Shown: positions 54,770 to 64,000 of the stretch, one piece after another
Layout of the letters: each line of letters starts with the position of its first letter
Position numbering within the stretch: position 1 is the first letter of the stretch
Origin: Hellea sp.
Lineage (GTDB): Bacteria; Pseudomonadota; Alphaproteobacteria; Caulobacterales; Maricaulaceae
DNA length: 64,000 bases
Assembly: GCA_029250925.1 (NCBI GenBank)
Contig: JAQXEH010000052.1
Coordinates: 1 to 64,000 of the forward strand
Reading direction: 5' to 3'
Notes under the pieces: generated by a model
Seen by the model: the letters and a program-made list of their open reading frames with translations, nothing else
Told to the model about the DNA's origin: nothing
Databases searched by the model: none
Translations under genes and position numbers: made by a program

Positions 54770-54906
54770 TATATTATCCCAAATTTATTAAATATCCAGA
54801 GTCACCACTATAGCTTGATAGGAATGAGTCTGCTAGGTCATAACAGATATAAATACGTCTGCAACGCTGAAGATTAAGTATGACAAGTAATTTGGAGATT
54901 ATTACC

Positions 54907-55860
54907 ATGGAGAATAGCACCACAAAAAAAGTGCTTCTAGCAGCTCCGAGAGGTTTTTGTGCAGGTGTAGACCGAGCAATTCAAATAGTAGAAAAGTCAA
55001 TACAAAAATACGGCGCACCCGTTTACGTACGACATGAAATTGTTCATAACCGTCATGTGGTTAACAGGTTAGTCAATTTAGGTGCTATCTTTGTTGAAAG
55101 CCTAGAAGATTGCCCCAATGACAGACCTGTTGTTTTCTCTGCACATGGTGTCCCTAAATCAGTTCCTAGGAAAGCAAAAGCAAGAGAAATGAATTACCTT
55201 GATGCGACATGTCCACTTGTATCAAAGGTTCACGTTGAAGCAGAAAAACATGCAAAATCTGGTCATCATATTTTATTAATAGGCCACTCGGGGCACCCGG
55301 AAGTCGTTGGAACCATGGGGCAATTACCTGAAGGCAATATATCACTTATTGAAACTGATCAGGATGCCCTAAGTTTTAAATCTGATCCTTATGAAAGTCT
55401 TGCTTTAGTAACTCAAACGACACTTTCCGTTGACGATACATCACACATAATCGACATATTAAAAGGTCGCTTTCCGGATATTGCTTTGCCATACAAAGAG
55501 GATATTTGCTATGCTACAACAAATAGACAATCAGCAGTTAAAGCAATAGCAGAAAAATGTGACTTATTACTCGTAATTGGTTCAGTGTCTTCTTCTAACT
55601 CAAAACGTCTTGTCGAAGTTGGAGATAAAGCAGGTGCTAAGAATTCAATGTTAATTTCAAGTTCTGATAGTATAGATTGGAAAATTGTAGACAAAGCAAA
55701 TGTTATAGGTCTTTCTGCAGGGGCAAGTGCGCCAGAATATTTAACCGATGGCGTTATCGCAGCTTTAAAATCAAAATACAAAATTGAAATCAATGAAGTC
55801 GAGGTAACCAAAGAAAAAGTAATTTTTCGCCTGCCAAGAAAGTTACACAACGTTGAATAA
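54907..55860 (+). CDS. ispH: 4-hydroxy-3-methylbut-2-enyl diphosphate reductase
   Basis: [51 protein letters not shown]. Confidence 0.97.
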   Translation: MENSTTKKVLLAAPRGFCAGVDRAIQIVEKSIQKYGAPVYVRHEIVHNRHVVNRLVNLGAIFVESLEDCPNDRPVVFSAHGVPKSVPRKAKAREMNYLDATCPLVSKVHVEAEKHAKSGHHILLIGHSGHPEVVGTMGQLPEGNISLIETDQDALSFKSDPYESLALVTQTTLSVDDTSHIIDILKGRFPDIALPYKEDICYATTNRQSAVKAIAEKCDLLLVIGSVSSSNSKRLVEVGDKAGAKNSMLISSSDSIDWKIVDKANVIGLSAGASAPEYLTDGVIAALKSKYKIEINEVEVTKEKVIFRLPRKLHNVE

Positions 55861-56311
55861 TAAAATTACATTAACAATTTATACAGATGGTGCATGTTCG
55901 GGAAACCCAGGTCCTGGAGGCTGGGGAGTCTTATTGCAATACGGAAACAAAGAAAAGACACTCAAGGGTGGCGATCCTAACACAACGAATAATCGAATGG
56001 AGATGATGGCAGCAATAAAAGCCATCGAAGCAGTTAATGAAACCTACACTGGTGAAATTATTCTATGGACTGATAGCACTTATGTTATGAAAGGCATTAC
56101 AGAATGGATACATGGCTGGAAAAAGAAGAATTGGATAAAGTCGGATAAAAAGCCGGTTGTTAATACTGACCTTTGGAAAGTCTTAGATAACCTTAATTCG
56201 CAAAAAAATATTCAATGGAATTGGGTCAAAGGGCATGCCGGCGTTGAGGGAAACGAACGTGCAGATGAGCTGGCTAGACAAGGGCTCGAAGAGATTAGAT
56301 TCTTGAGTTAA
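55853..56311 (+). CDS. rnhA: Ribonuclease HI
   Basis: [57 protein letters not shown]. Confidence 0.96.
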   Translation: MNNKITLTIYTDGACSGNPGPGGWGVLLQYGNKEKTLKGGDPNTTNNRMEMMAAIKAIEAVNETYTGEIILWTDSTYVMKGITEWIHGWKKKNWIKSDKKPVVNTDLWKVLDNLNSQKNIQWNWVKGHAGVEGNERADELARQGLEEIRFLS

Positions 56312-56340
56312 ACTAACTGCTCAATCAACGTAGCTCTTAA

Positions 56341-56823
56341 CTAAAGGTTTTCCAATAAGTAATCTGCTGCTGATACTTTAAATTCTCCGCCATTTTCAAC
56401 AAAAACGTTTTCGACAATTGTGTCATTGATTACCATAGCATATCTTTGAGAGCGACTACCCATACCAAAACCTGAACCATCCAATTCAAGTCCTACAGCT
56501 TTTGCGAAACTTCCATTGCCATCCGCCAAAAGTATTATTTCTCCTTGAAGGCCTTGATCTTTACCCCAAGCATCCATCACAAAAACATCATTTACCGACG
56601 TACATGCGATCGTGTCTATTCCCTTCTCTTTAAATTCACTGACTAGGTTTTTATAGCCAGGTAAATGCTTTGCAGAACAAGTAGGTGTAAATGCACCTGG
56701 TACAGCAAATAGCGCTACTCTCTTTCCATTAAAAAGAGTTTCTGAGTCTATAGGCTCAGGACCGTCGGGTCCCATAGTCATAAAATTAGTTGAGGGAATT
56801 TTATCACCTTTTTGAATAGACAT
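56341..56823 (-). CDS. Peroxiredoxin (Prx5-like)
   Basis: VALFAVPGAFTPTCSAKHLPGY; RSQRYAMVINDTIVENVFVE. Confidence 0.92.
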   Translation of the reverse strand: MSIQKGDKIPSTNFMTMGPDGPEPIDSETLFNGKRVALFAVPGAFTPTCSAKHLPGYKNLVSEFKEKGIDTIACTSVNDVFVMDAWGKDQGLQGEIILLADGNGSFAKAVGLELDGSGFGMGSRSQRYAMVINDTIVENVFVENGGEFKVSAADYLLENL

Positions 56824-56931
56824 ATTTTCTCCTGTTTTAATTAGCTAGTATTTAGTCTCATAATAAGTTCTATTACAAGGACTGGATAGTAAAATTATGT
56901 GATTATATATGTATTAGACCTAAAGATATCT

Positions 56932-57510
56932 TTAGATAAAAGTGTCTGAAGCAATCCTTGAGTAAATATAATGATCCTCCCATTTCCCATTAATTTTCAA
57001 TTTTTGACGTGAAATGCCCTCTTTTTTGTAACCCAAGGCTTTGAGTATAGAAATTGAAGGAGTATTTTTGACCATTACCGCTGCCTCAACTCTATTTAAG
57101 GACAACTCATCTAAGCAGAAATTGGTTACTGCTGATACAGCTGATTTACCAAAATTTAAGCCCGCATATCGTTCTCCAATCCAGTATCCAATTTTTGCAG
57201 TTTGTGAGATGTGTCTTTGAATATCTAAAATATTACAAACACCTATCATTCGCATATCTTTTGAACGAAATACATTAAAGGGTAAAGCCTTACCGGAGCG
57301 AACCATTTTATTATAACCTCTTAATCTTTTTAAATATGTTTTTTCTAATAGATATAGGTCACTTCTCTCTGGTTCCCACGGTTTAAAATAACTTATATTG
57401 TTTTCTCTCAAACTAACCCATTCATTAAAATCATATTTAGTTGGGAGGCATAGAGTTACTGATGCCTCACACCAATTACCCTTTAGAGTAATATCTTTAT
57501 CAATTTTCAT
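56932..57510 (-). CDS. GNAT family N-acetyltransferase, RimJ-like
   Basis: IGYWIGERYAGLNFGKSAVSAVTNFCLDELSLNRVEAAVMVKNTPSISILKALGYKKEG. Confidence 0.85.
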   Translation of the reverse strand: MKIDKDITLKGNWCEASVTLCLPTKYDFNEWVSLRENNISYFKPWEPERSDLYLLEKTYLKRLRGYNKMVRSGKALPFNVFRSKDMRMIGVCNILDIQRHISQTAKIGYWIGERYAGLNFGKSAVSAVTNFCLDELSLNRVEAAVMVKNTPSISILKALGYKKEGISRQKLKINGKWEDHYIYSRIASDTFI

Positions 57511-58237
57511 TATGGAATTTTAATCTGCCTGCCCTATTGTGAATAATAAAATATATTATCATCAGAATAATTGCAAAACTATACCATGTAAGCATGTAAT
57601 CCAAGTGATTGTTTCTTATATCAGGCCGGAGAGGCGGGAGGTACTCATTATCAAGGTCTGTTGACTTTGCATCAATGTAAAAACTCATATCAGCATTAAC
57701 GCCGGCTATTTCGTCCCATGGATGACTATTAGGTAACTGGTTAAAACCAAACCACCTATTTTCAGATGGGGTATTTCGTGGCGCACCTTGTACAACCTCT
57801 CGGGCTAACCTTATATAACCGACAACTGGTAAGTCACTACCTTGCATTTTGTTAATATAACCTAATTTATCAACATCTTTTATAGTTTCAAAACTAGAAA
57901 AAACTGTAATTTCTGATTCAGTGATAGGCCGGAATACTCGCCAGCTTATGTTCCTGTTTTCCGATGTAAAAACAAAAAAATGAGCATCAGAGAATTGGCT
58001 AGTATTTCTTAATACTACGCGACGGAAATCAACTGGTGCCCCACTAGAAACAGCTTTCTGTACTTCTTTTAAAGAATAAAAAGGCTCAGAAACAGCGGCA
58101 CTCTCAACTTCAGCAAGCAAGTTAGTCTTCCATTTGAGGCGTTCGTATTGCCATGTGCCTAATTTAATAAGAATAAACAAAAAAAGAAGCACAATAGCTG
58201 TTAACCATGGCATAGGATTAAAGTGTATTCGTCTCAA
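57500..58237 (-). CDS. SURF1 family cytochrome oxidase assembly protein
   Basis: LGTWQYERLKWK; two terminal TM segments; cox cluster. Confidence 0.88.
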   Translation of the reverse strand: MRRIHFNPMPWLTAIVLLFLFILIKLGTWQYERLKWKTNLLAEVESAAVSEPFYSLKEVQKAVSSGAPVDFRRVVLRNTSQFSDAHFFVFTSENRNISWRVFRPITESEITVFSSFETIKDVDKLGYINKMQGSDLPVVGYIRLAREVVQGAPRNTPSENRWFGFNQLPNSHPWDEIAGVNADMSFYIDAKSTDLDNEYLPPLRPDIRNNHLDYMLTWYSFAIILMIIYFIIHNRAGRLKFHNEN

Positions 58238-58614
58238 AGATCTATCTCTGAAGATTTAATTTCCAAAGCTTTATGTTTCCATTGTAAGTTGAATATTACA
58301 CCTCGCATTACTCTCAGCAAAAATAGAGAAGCAAATACTATTATTGGTATCCATACAGCAAAGGTTAGCCACATTGGAGCATTTAAGACCATAGAAAAAC
58401 CCAATGCCATAGGTACGATAAATATACTCACAATAAATATTACAAAGACCGCTGGCCCATCCCCGGCATCCTCATTTGGAAAGCTTTCCCCGCATGCAAG
58501 ACAATTTTTTTCGAAAGTTAAAAACTTTTTGAATATTTTACCTTCACCACATTTGGGACAGGCTCCTCTTAAACCTGTAGTAAATGGAGATAAACCCTCA
58601 TTGCTAATGAGCAA
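58234..58614 (-). CDS. DUF983 family protein
   Basis: CPKCGEGKIFKKFLTFEKNCLACGE plus two TM; downstream of coxC. Confidence 0.88.
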   Translation of the reverse strand: MLISNEGLSPFTTGLRGACPKCGEGKIFKKFLTFEKNCLACGESFPNEDAGDGPAVFVIFIVSIFIVPMALGFSMVLNAPMWLTFAVWIPIIVFASLFLLRVMRGVIFNLQWKHKALEIKSSEIDL

Positions 58615-59569
58615 CTCCGTTCATCGCAAAAATAATATATACAAAAGCAAAAAGAAATAACCAAACGACATCAACGAAGTGCCAGTACCAAGCAGCGGCC
58701 TCAAAACCAAAATGTTTCTCAGGTTTAAAACCACCTTTAAGCAGTCGTACCCAACACACAAACAGAAATATTGTACCTATTAAAACATGGAAGCCATGAA
58801 AACCTGTAGCCATAAAGAAAGCTGAACCGTAAGCATTGTTGCCTATCCAAGCTTCATGACCACTTTCACGTAGATGAAATAGCTCGGCGTACTCAATTAA
58901 TTGTAACCAAGTAAAAATAATACCTAAAGCAATTGTAAGGAATAGACCCCATTTAGCCCCTTTTCTATCGTTATGCATCAATGCGTGGTGAGCCCATGTA
59001 ACAGTAGTACCAGATAACAACAAAATTAAGGTATTCATTAAAGGCAGATGCCAAGCATCTACTGATGTAACACCAGGGGCCATAGAATCGGCATAACCTG
59101 CGGCATTTTCAAGAATATCAGGGTTCCAAGTTGCGCGGACCTTATGAAAAAGGCCTAATTCAAAGAACATCCAAAACCATCCAACAAAGAACATTGCTTC
59201 CTGCATGATAAACATAATCATACCGTAGCGAAGGCCAATGTCTACAACGGGGGTATGATCACCGGCAGCTGATTCAGCAGCAACATCTTTCCACCAGCCG
59301 TACATAACATATGCGGCGAAGAGACAGCCCACCAAAAGAATTATCCAACCACCAGAAAGTGAACCGTCTCCTGTTAATGATGACTTCAGTGTGTCTAATC
59401 CGTTAGCAAAGAACCACTCAGCCATTGGGGACGAGCCTGTACGGTCTACTAGTCCAGCAAAGAATGTAACCATACCAAGTCCCCATACCAATGCAGCACA
59501 CCCAGATAAAAAGGGCCACGGACTTGGTGGTATCAAATGATAATCGTGTTCAACAGCATGACCCGCCAT
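58604..59569 (-). CDS. coxC: Cytochrome c oxidase subunit III
   Basis: EAMFFVGWFWMFFE; FHGFHVLIGTIFLFVCWVRLLKGGF; AAAWYWHFVDVVWLFLFAFVYI. Confidence 0.96.
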   Translation of the reverse strand: MAGHAVEHDYHLIPPSPWPFLSGCAALVWGLGMVTFFAGLVDRTGSSPMAEWFFANGLDTLKSSLTGDGSLSGGWIILLVGCLFAAYVMYGWWKDVAAESAAGDHTPVVDIGLRYGMIMFIMQEAMFFVGWFWMFFELGLFHKVRATWNPDILENAAGYADSMAPGVTSVDAWHLPLMNTLILLLSGTTVTWAHHALMHNDRKGAKWGLFLTIALGIIFTWLQLIEYAELFHLRESGHEAWIGNNAYGSAFFMATGFHGFHVLIGTIFLFVCWVRLLKGGFKPEKHFGFEAAAWYWHFVDVVWLFLFAFVYIIFAMNGVAH

Positions 59570-59663
59570 AAATACCTCTGATTTAAGTGTATCCTTGATT
59601 CGAATACGTTCATTGTCATCACCCTATAAACAAGGTCAGACCTGCCTGCAACAGTCTAGTGTA

Positions 59664-60227
59664 TCAGTTTAGTAGCTCGCGGCCTTGCGCCGCAGTTAGG
59701 TCATCATTTGCACCTTTTACATCGAAAAAAGTGTACGAGAGGGTTATATCTTTTACATCAGCTAATCTTTGATCCTCGTCTAACTGTGGATCAACAAAAA
59801 ATATAACCGGCATCGATATCTCCTCGCCTGGCTCAACGCGCTGCTCAGTGAAACAGAAACATTCTGTTTTGATAAAAAAAGGCGCAGCCTTTATAGGAGT
59901 TACGTTAAATGTGGCAGTACCAATCATGGGTTTATTACTTATGTTTTTTACCTTGTAGTAAGCTAAACCTGTTTGGCCGAGTTTTACAGACATATCAGTT
60001 TGTTCAGGTAAAAAATCCCAAGGTAGGCCATTTACATTTGAGTCAAAACTCACTTTTACTTTTCGTTCAAGTATCTCTGATAAATTATCTTCCGAATAGC
60101 CAGTCGTACCCCCGTAACCAGTTATACGGCAAAAAGTATCATAAAGAGGTTTTGATGCAAATCCTAAGCCAAGCATCGCAACGCTTAGGACTACTAGGTA
60201 TACAAGAGTCTTCTTATTAGCTGACAT
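59664..60227 (-). CDS. ctaG: Cytochrome c oxidase assembly protein Cox11/CtaG
   Basis: PLYDTFCRITGYGGTTG, KTECFCFTEQRVEPGEEISMPVIFFVDP; start set at ATGTCAGCTAATAAG. Confidence 0.95.
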   Translation of the reverse strand: MSANKKTLVYLVVLSVAMLGLGFASKPLYDTFCRITGYGGTTGYSEDNLSEILERKVKVSFDSNVNGLPWDFLPEQTDMSVKLGQTGLAYYKVKNISNKPMIGTATFNVTPIKAAPFFIKTECFCFTEQRVEPGEEISMPVIFFVDPQLDEDQRLADVKDITLSYTFFDVKGANDDLTAAQGRELLN

Positions 60228-60381
60228 TAGGAATGATTCCACTAGAAACCATGGTAATAAATACAAAAACCATAAATAAACTTAGCCCAATCGCCATTGC
60301 AACATTTCGCTTTCTACGAGCATCGAGTTCATCTTTGGATGGCTTGTGAAATTTCGTAGGCTTATCTCTATATTCTCGCAT
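60217..60381 (-). CDS. CoxF-like small single-TM protein, missed by the ORF track
   Basis: Hand translation: MREYRDKPTKFHKPSKDELDARRKRNVAMAIGLSLFMVFVFITMVSSGIIPNVS* (54 aa); overlaps the cox11 start by 11 nt. Confidence 0.82.
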   Translation of the reverse strand: MREYRDKPTKFHKPSKDELDARRKRNVAMAIGLSLFMVFVFITMVSSGIIPNVS

Positions 60382-60604
60382 ATGACATTCTCATGGTAAT
60401 TTACAACACAATACAACAATCTCATTTAGCATGCCGTATGGCGTAGTGTCGCTGGTTTGGTAAATTTATAACAACAGCTTCTGATAGTTTGCATCATACA
60501 TACTGTAATACCATTCGTTTTATAGTTTTTTCGTGTAATATACCGGTAACTATTTTTTAAAATAAGACAGATGGTTATATTGATAATAGAAGCATTTAAC
60601 TAGC

Positions 60605-61591
60605 TTAAACTAGCAAAGCCTCAGCAGCTAAAACACCAAATATCGCAAAAAGATATACAATCGAATAAGCAAATAAATTTCGTGCAGCTCTATCTCCCGA
60701 TTTAACAGCATAAAGAGAAGTCTCACTATTTTTGTTGGGAATTCCTCCTGCCTGTGACCTCCAAACCTTAAATGCCAAAGTAACAAATGCTAAGTTTAAA
60801 GGTATTGAGCAAATTGCATATAAGTCTCCTGCAAGACCTGAAAACATCGGAATAGTAGCTATTACAAAAAGCGCTAAAGAATAAATCATAATTTGGTTTC
60901 GTGTTGAAACAGGGCCTTTTACATTAGGCATCATAGGTATTCCAACTTTAGCATAATCTATTGTTTTATAGAGTGCTAGTGCCCAAAAGTGAGGCGGAGT
61001 CCAAATAAAAATTAGCAAGAAAAGTATTACTGAATTAAAGGATATGTCTCCTGTTACAGCTGCCCATCCTATCATTGGCGGAAATGCGCCAGCTGCACCC
61101 CCAATAACAATATTTTGCGGGGTCCTGCGTTTGAGCCATATGGTATAAATCACTAAATAAAAGAAAATAGTAAATGCCAATAGCGCAGCAGCAACGAGAT
61201 TAGATGCGATATAAAGCATCCAAACAGAAGCCAAACTAACCAATACACCAAACCCTAATGCAGCTCTTGGACGCATTTTACCCTGGGGGATAGGACGTTT
61301 TTTTGTTCTAGACATCTCTGCATCAATATCTGCATCGTACCACATATTAAGTGCTCCTGATGCCCCTGCTCCTGCTGCAATACATAAAATAGATGCAAAA
61401 GCGTTCCATAATGGCATACTTCCAGGTGCAAGAACTAGCCCAGCCCAGGCTGTAAATACAACCAAACTCATAACTCTAGGCTTCATTAGAGCAAAGAAAT
61501 CAGAGGGTCTAGCTAAGGAAATACCAGATGTATTAAAGGCCACATCGTTAAATGTGACCTTCGGATCGATATTATTTATATTACTTCTCAC
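60605..61591 (-). CDS. ctaB: Protoheme IX farnesyltransferase
   Basis: [43 protein letters not shown]. Confidence 0.96.
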   Translation of the reverse strand: MRSNINNIDPKVTFNDVAFNTSGISLARPSDFFALMKPRVMSLVVFTAWAGLVLAPGSMPLWNAFASILCIAAGAGASGALNMWYDADIDAEMSRTKKRPIPQGKMRPRAALGFGVLVSLASVWMLYIASNLVAAALLAFTIFFYLVIYTIWLKRRTPQNIVIGGAAGAFPPMIGWAAVTGDISFNSVILFLLIFIWTPPHFWALALYKTIDYAKVGIPMMPNVKGPVSTRNQIMIYSLALFVIATIPMFSGLAGDLYAICSIPLNLAFVTLAFKVWRSQAGGIPNKNSETSLYAVKSGDRAARNLFAYSIVYLFAIFGVLAAEALLV

Positions 61592-63207
61592 TAGTGCTCA
61601 TCGTTTTGTTCAATACGAGGTAACGTATTAAACTGATGATAAGGAGGAGGAGAACTTAGTGTCCACTCTAAAGTTGTAGCACCATCCCCCCAATAGTTAG
61701 CGCCAGCAGGGCGTTTTCTAATGAAGGCCTCAACTAGCATCAGCAGGAAAAAACCTACTCCTGCGAGTGTTATGTAAGCACCAAATGATGAAACCTGATT
61801 CCAAAGCTCAAACTCTTGAGGGTAATCAACATATCTCCTTGGCATTCCATTAAGTCCTAGGAAGTGCTGCGGGAAGAATATAACATTTACGCCGATAAAA
61901 AATAACCAAAAGTGTGCGGCTGCAAGCCACTTATTATACAAGTAGCCTGACATTTTACCAAACCAATAATAAAAACCGCAAAATATTCCAAAAACAGCTC
62001 CCATGGATAATACATAGTGGAAATGTGCAACGACGTAGTAAGTATCATGTAAAGCTACATCTACACCTGCATTAGCAAGCATAACGCCTGTCACTCCTCC
62101 GAGTACAAACAGAAATATAAAAGCTAAAGCCCACTGCATCGGTATCGAAAAGGATATGGACCCACCCCACATTGTTGCAAGCCAAGAAAATATTTTTACG
62201 CCAGTTGGTACTGCGATTACAAGAGTTGCTGCTAGAAAGTAGGCCTTCAAGTCAACATCCATACCTACAGTGTACATGTGATGTGCCCAAACCACAAAGC
62301 CAACAACACCAATCGCCACCATAGCGTATGCCATACCTAGGTAACCAAAGATTGGTTTTTTTGAAAACGTAGATACAACATGTGAAACCATCCCGAATGC
62401 TGGAAGAATCATAATATAAACTTCAGGATGCCCAAAAAACCAAAATAAATGCTGGAACATCTCTGGGTCACCGCCCATGGCTGGGTCAAAAAAACCAGTG
62501 CCTCCATCAATTCTATCAGTGAATAACATGAATAATGAAGCTGCAAGAACCGGGAGTGCGAGCAGCAGCAAAAATGCTGTAACTAAAACAGACCAAGCGA
62601 ACAAAGGCATCTTATGCATTGTCATTCCTGGAGCACGCATGTTTAGTATAGTCGTAATAAAGTTGATCGCGCCAAATATTGAAGAAAAACCAGCAGCCAA
62701 CAAGCCTATGATAATAAAGTCGAATGCTGGACCGGGAGCTCCGCTGGTTGAAAGCGGGGGGTACATGACCCAACCTCCACCAAAGCCATTTCCAGAGGCA
62801 GAGCCTGGCACAAAGAAGCTTATAAGTAAGCAAATTAACGCCACAGGAAGAAGCCAAAATGATAGATTGTTCATTCTAGGGAACGCCATGTCCGGAGCAC
62901 CGATCATAATAGGAACGAACCAATTACCAAATCCGCCTATGACAGCAGGCATAACCATGAAAAAAATCATAATTAGGCCATGCATAGATGCGAAAACGTT
63001 ATAAGCATGACCGTTTTCAAAAATTTGAATGCCTGGCTCAGAAAGCTCCATTCGCATCATGAATGATAAGTAACCGCCTATAATACCCGATATAATTCCA
63101 AATATTAAGTATAGCGTACCTATATCTTTGTGGTTAGTTGAATAAAACCACCTTGCAAAAAAGCCTGGTTTTCCATCGTCATGATCGTCATATCCAATAC
63201 CTGCCAT
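61591..63207 (-). CDS. coxA: Cytochrome c oxidase subunit I
   Basis: [58 protein letters not shown]. Confidence 0.98.
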   Translation of the reverse strand: MAGIGYDDHDDGKPGFFARWFYSTNHKDIGTLYLIFGIISGIIGGYLSFMMRMELSEPGIQIFENGHAYNVFASMHGLIMIFFMVMPAVIGGFGNWFVPIMIGAPDMAFPRMNNLSFWLLPVALICLLISFFVPGSASGNGFGGGWVMYPPLSTSGAPGPAFDFIIIGLLAAGFSSIFGAINFITTILNMRAPGMTMHKMPLFAWSVLVTAFLLLLALPVLAASLFMLFTDRIDGGTGFFDPAMGGDPEMFQHLFWFFGHPEVYIMILPAFGMVSHVVSTFSKKPIFGYLGMAYAMVAIGVVGFVVWAHHMYTVGMDVDLKAYFLAATLVIAVPTGVKIFSWLATMWGGSISFSIPMQWALAFIFLFVLGGVTGVMLANAGVDVALHDTYYVVAHFHYVLSMGAVFGIFCGFYYWFGKMSGYLYNKWLAAAHFWLFFIGVNVIFFPQHFLGLNGMPRRYVDYPQEFELWNQVSSFGAYITLAGVGFFLLMLVEAFIRKRPAGANYWGDGATTLEWTLSSPPPYHQFNTLPRIEQNDEH

Positions 63208-63217
63208 GATCTAACTC

Positions 63218-64000
63218 CTAATCCTGTAACACAATTGAGCCGTTGTCATATGAAACGACAGCTGTTGTAAATGCTCCGTCATTCGCAACCCAAGATTGAA
63301 AATCTTCTTTGCTGACCACTTCTATTTCTATAGGCATCTTGTAATGGTTAACTCCGCATAATTCAGAGCACTGACCGAAATATGTTCCTTCTTTTCCGGG
63401 GTTAACTTCAAACCAGGTTTCATTTATCCTGCCTGGTACGGCGTCCATCTTTATTCCAAATGCCGGCACGGCAAATGAATGCAAGTTGTTTGAAGAAGTT
63501 ATTAAGACTTTGATTTTAGTGTCCACAGGAACGACTAAAGATGCATCTGTCTTTAATAAATATAGGTCTCCAGCATCCTCTTTTTCAAGCGGATTTGAAA
63601 TAAATGACTCCACATTTGGGTGATCTGGGTAGGCATATTCCCAATTCCAAGTATTACCAGTTACTTTAATTGTCATCTCTGTTTCAGGAAGCGCATCTTG
63701 GAAATACAACAAACGCATGCTTGGTACAACCATGACTAACAGTATTATAATGGGTACTATTGTCCAAGCAACCTCAAGGCCTACATGATGGGTCGTTTTA
63801 GAGGCAGTTGGATTTCTTTTTGCGGAAAAACGAAACATAATCCAGCCCATCATAACCATCACGAAGAGAGTGATGCCTAGTATAATCCAAAAAACAAAAT
63901 TATGTAGCTTTGTAAGCTCTTCCATGACTGGTGTAGCCGCATCTTGTAACCAATATCCGCCATCCGTGGGTTTGTTTGCAAAAGCGATACCTGGCATTAT
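63218..64000 (-). CDS. coxB: Cytochrome c oxidase subunit II, N-terminus runs off the window
   Basis: CuA motif FGQCSELCGVNHYKMPIEIEV; open toward the window edge. Confidence 0.96.
   Translation of the reverse strand: MMPGIAFANKPTDGGYWLQDAATPVMEELTKLHNFVFWIILGITLFVMVMMGWIMFRFSAKRNPTASKTTHHVGLEVAWTIVPIIILLVMVVPSMRLLYFQDALPETEMTIKVTGNTWNWEYAYPDHPNVESFISNPLEKEDAGDLYLLKTDASLVVPVDTKIKVLITSSNNLHSFAVPAFGIKMDAVPGRINETWFEVNPGKEGTYFGQCSELCGVNHYKMPIEIEVVSKEDFQSWVANDGAFTTAVVSYDNGSIVLQD

Noticed and set aside
62477-63004. 175-aa plus-strand ORF
   Set aside because: Antisense inside coxA, which is unambiguous.

Overview
This 64 kb window is low-GC chromosome whose gene content and order look alphaproteobacterial, possibly a marine lineage (inference). 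It is mostly a housekeeping backbone. Blocks in order: the 3' end of a dcw cluster (ftsI partial, ftsL, rsmH, mraZ); RNase P RNA; a three-gene amidohydrolase/BASS-transporter operon; ampD-like, EamA, TerB/DnaJ and ettA genes; rplU-rpmA-obgE-proB-proA-nadD-rsfS-rlmH-envC-ctpA-ctpA-rppH; atpHAGDC and priA; fsa, lysE-like, ppa, hppA; a TonB-dependent receptor; ubiE, dsbA-like, smc; atpIBEF'F; a glycine-cleavage operon behind a tandem glycine riboswitch; argS; ispH-rnhA; and a cytochrome c oxidase cluster (coxB partial, coxA, ctaB, coxF-like, cox11, coxC, DUF983, surf1). I saw no CRISPR array, phage, IS element or tRNA. The strongest unexplained signal is a pair of 49-nt tandem elements (gcgaggggaagcg-N19-cggccaac) in the leader between ppa and hppA. 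Each copy can fold into a hairpin, with covariation between copies, so this is a candidate tandem riboswitch-like RNA. Other non-coding signals are a start-codon-sequestering hairpin between the glycine riboswitch and gcvT, two opposed Fur-box-like sites forming a long inverted repeat before the TonB receptor, mutually exclusive hairpins before atpI, and 10-bp-phased MraZ-box-like repeats. All calls are by reading; no database search was run.
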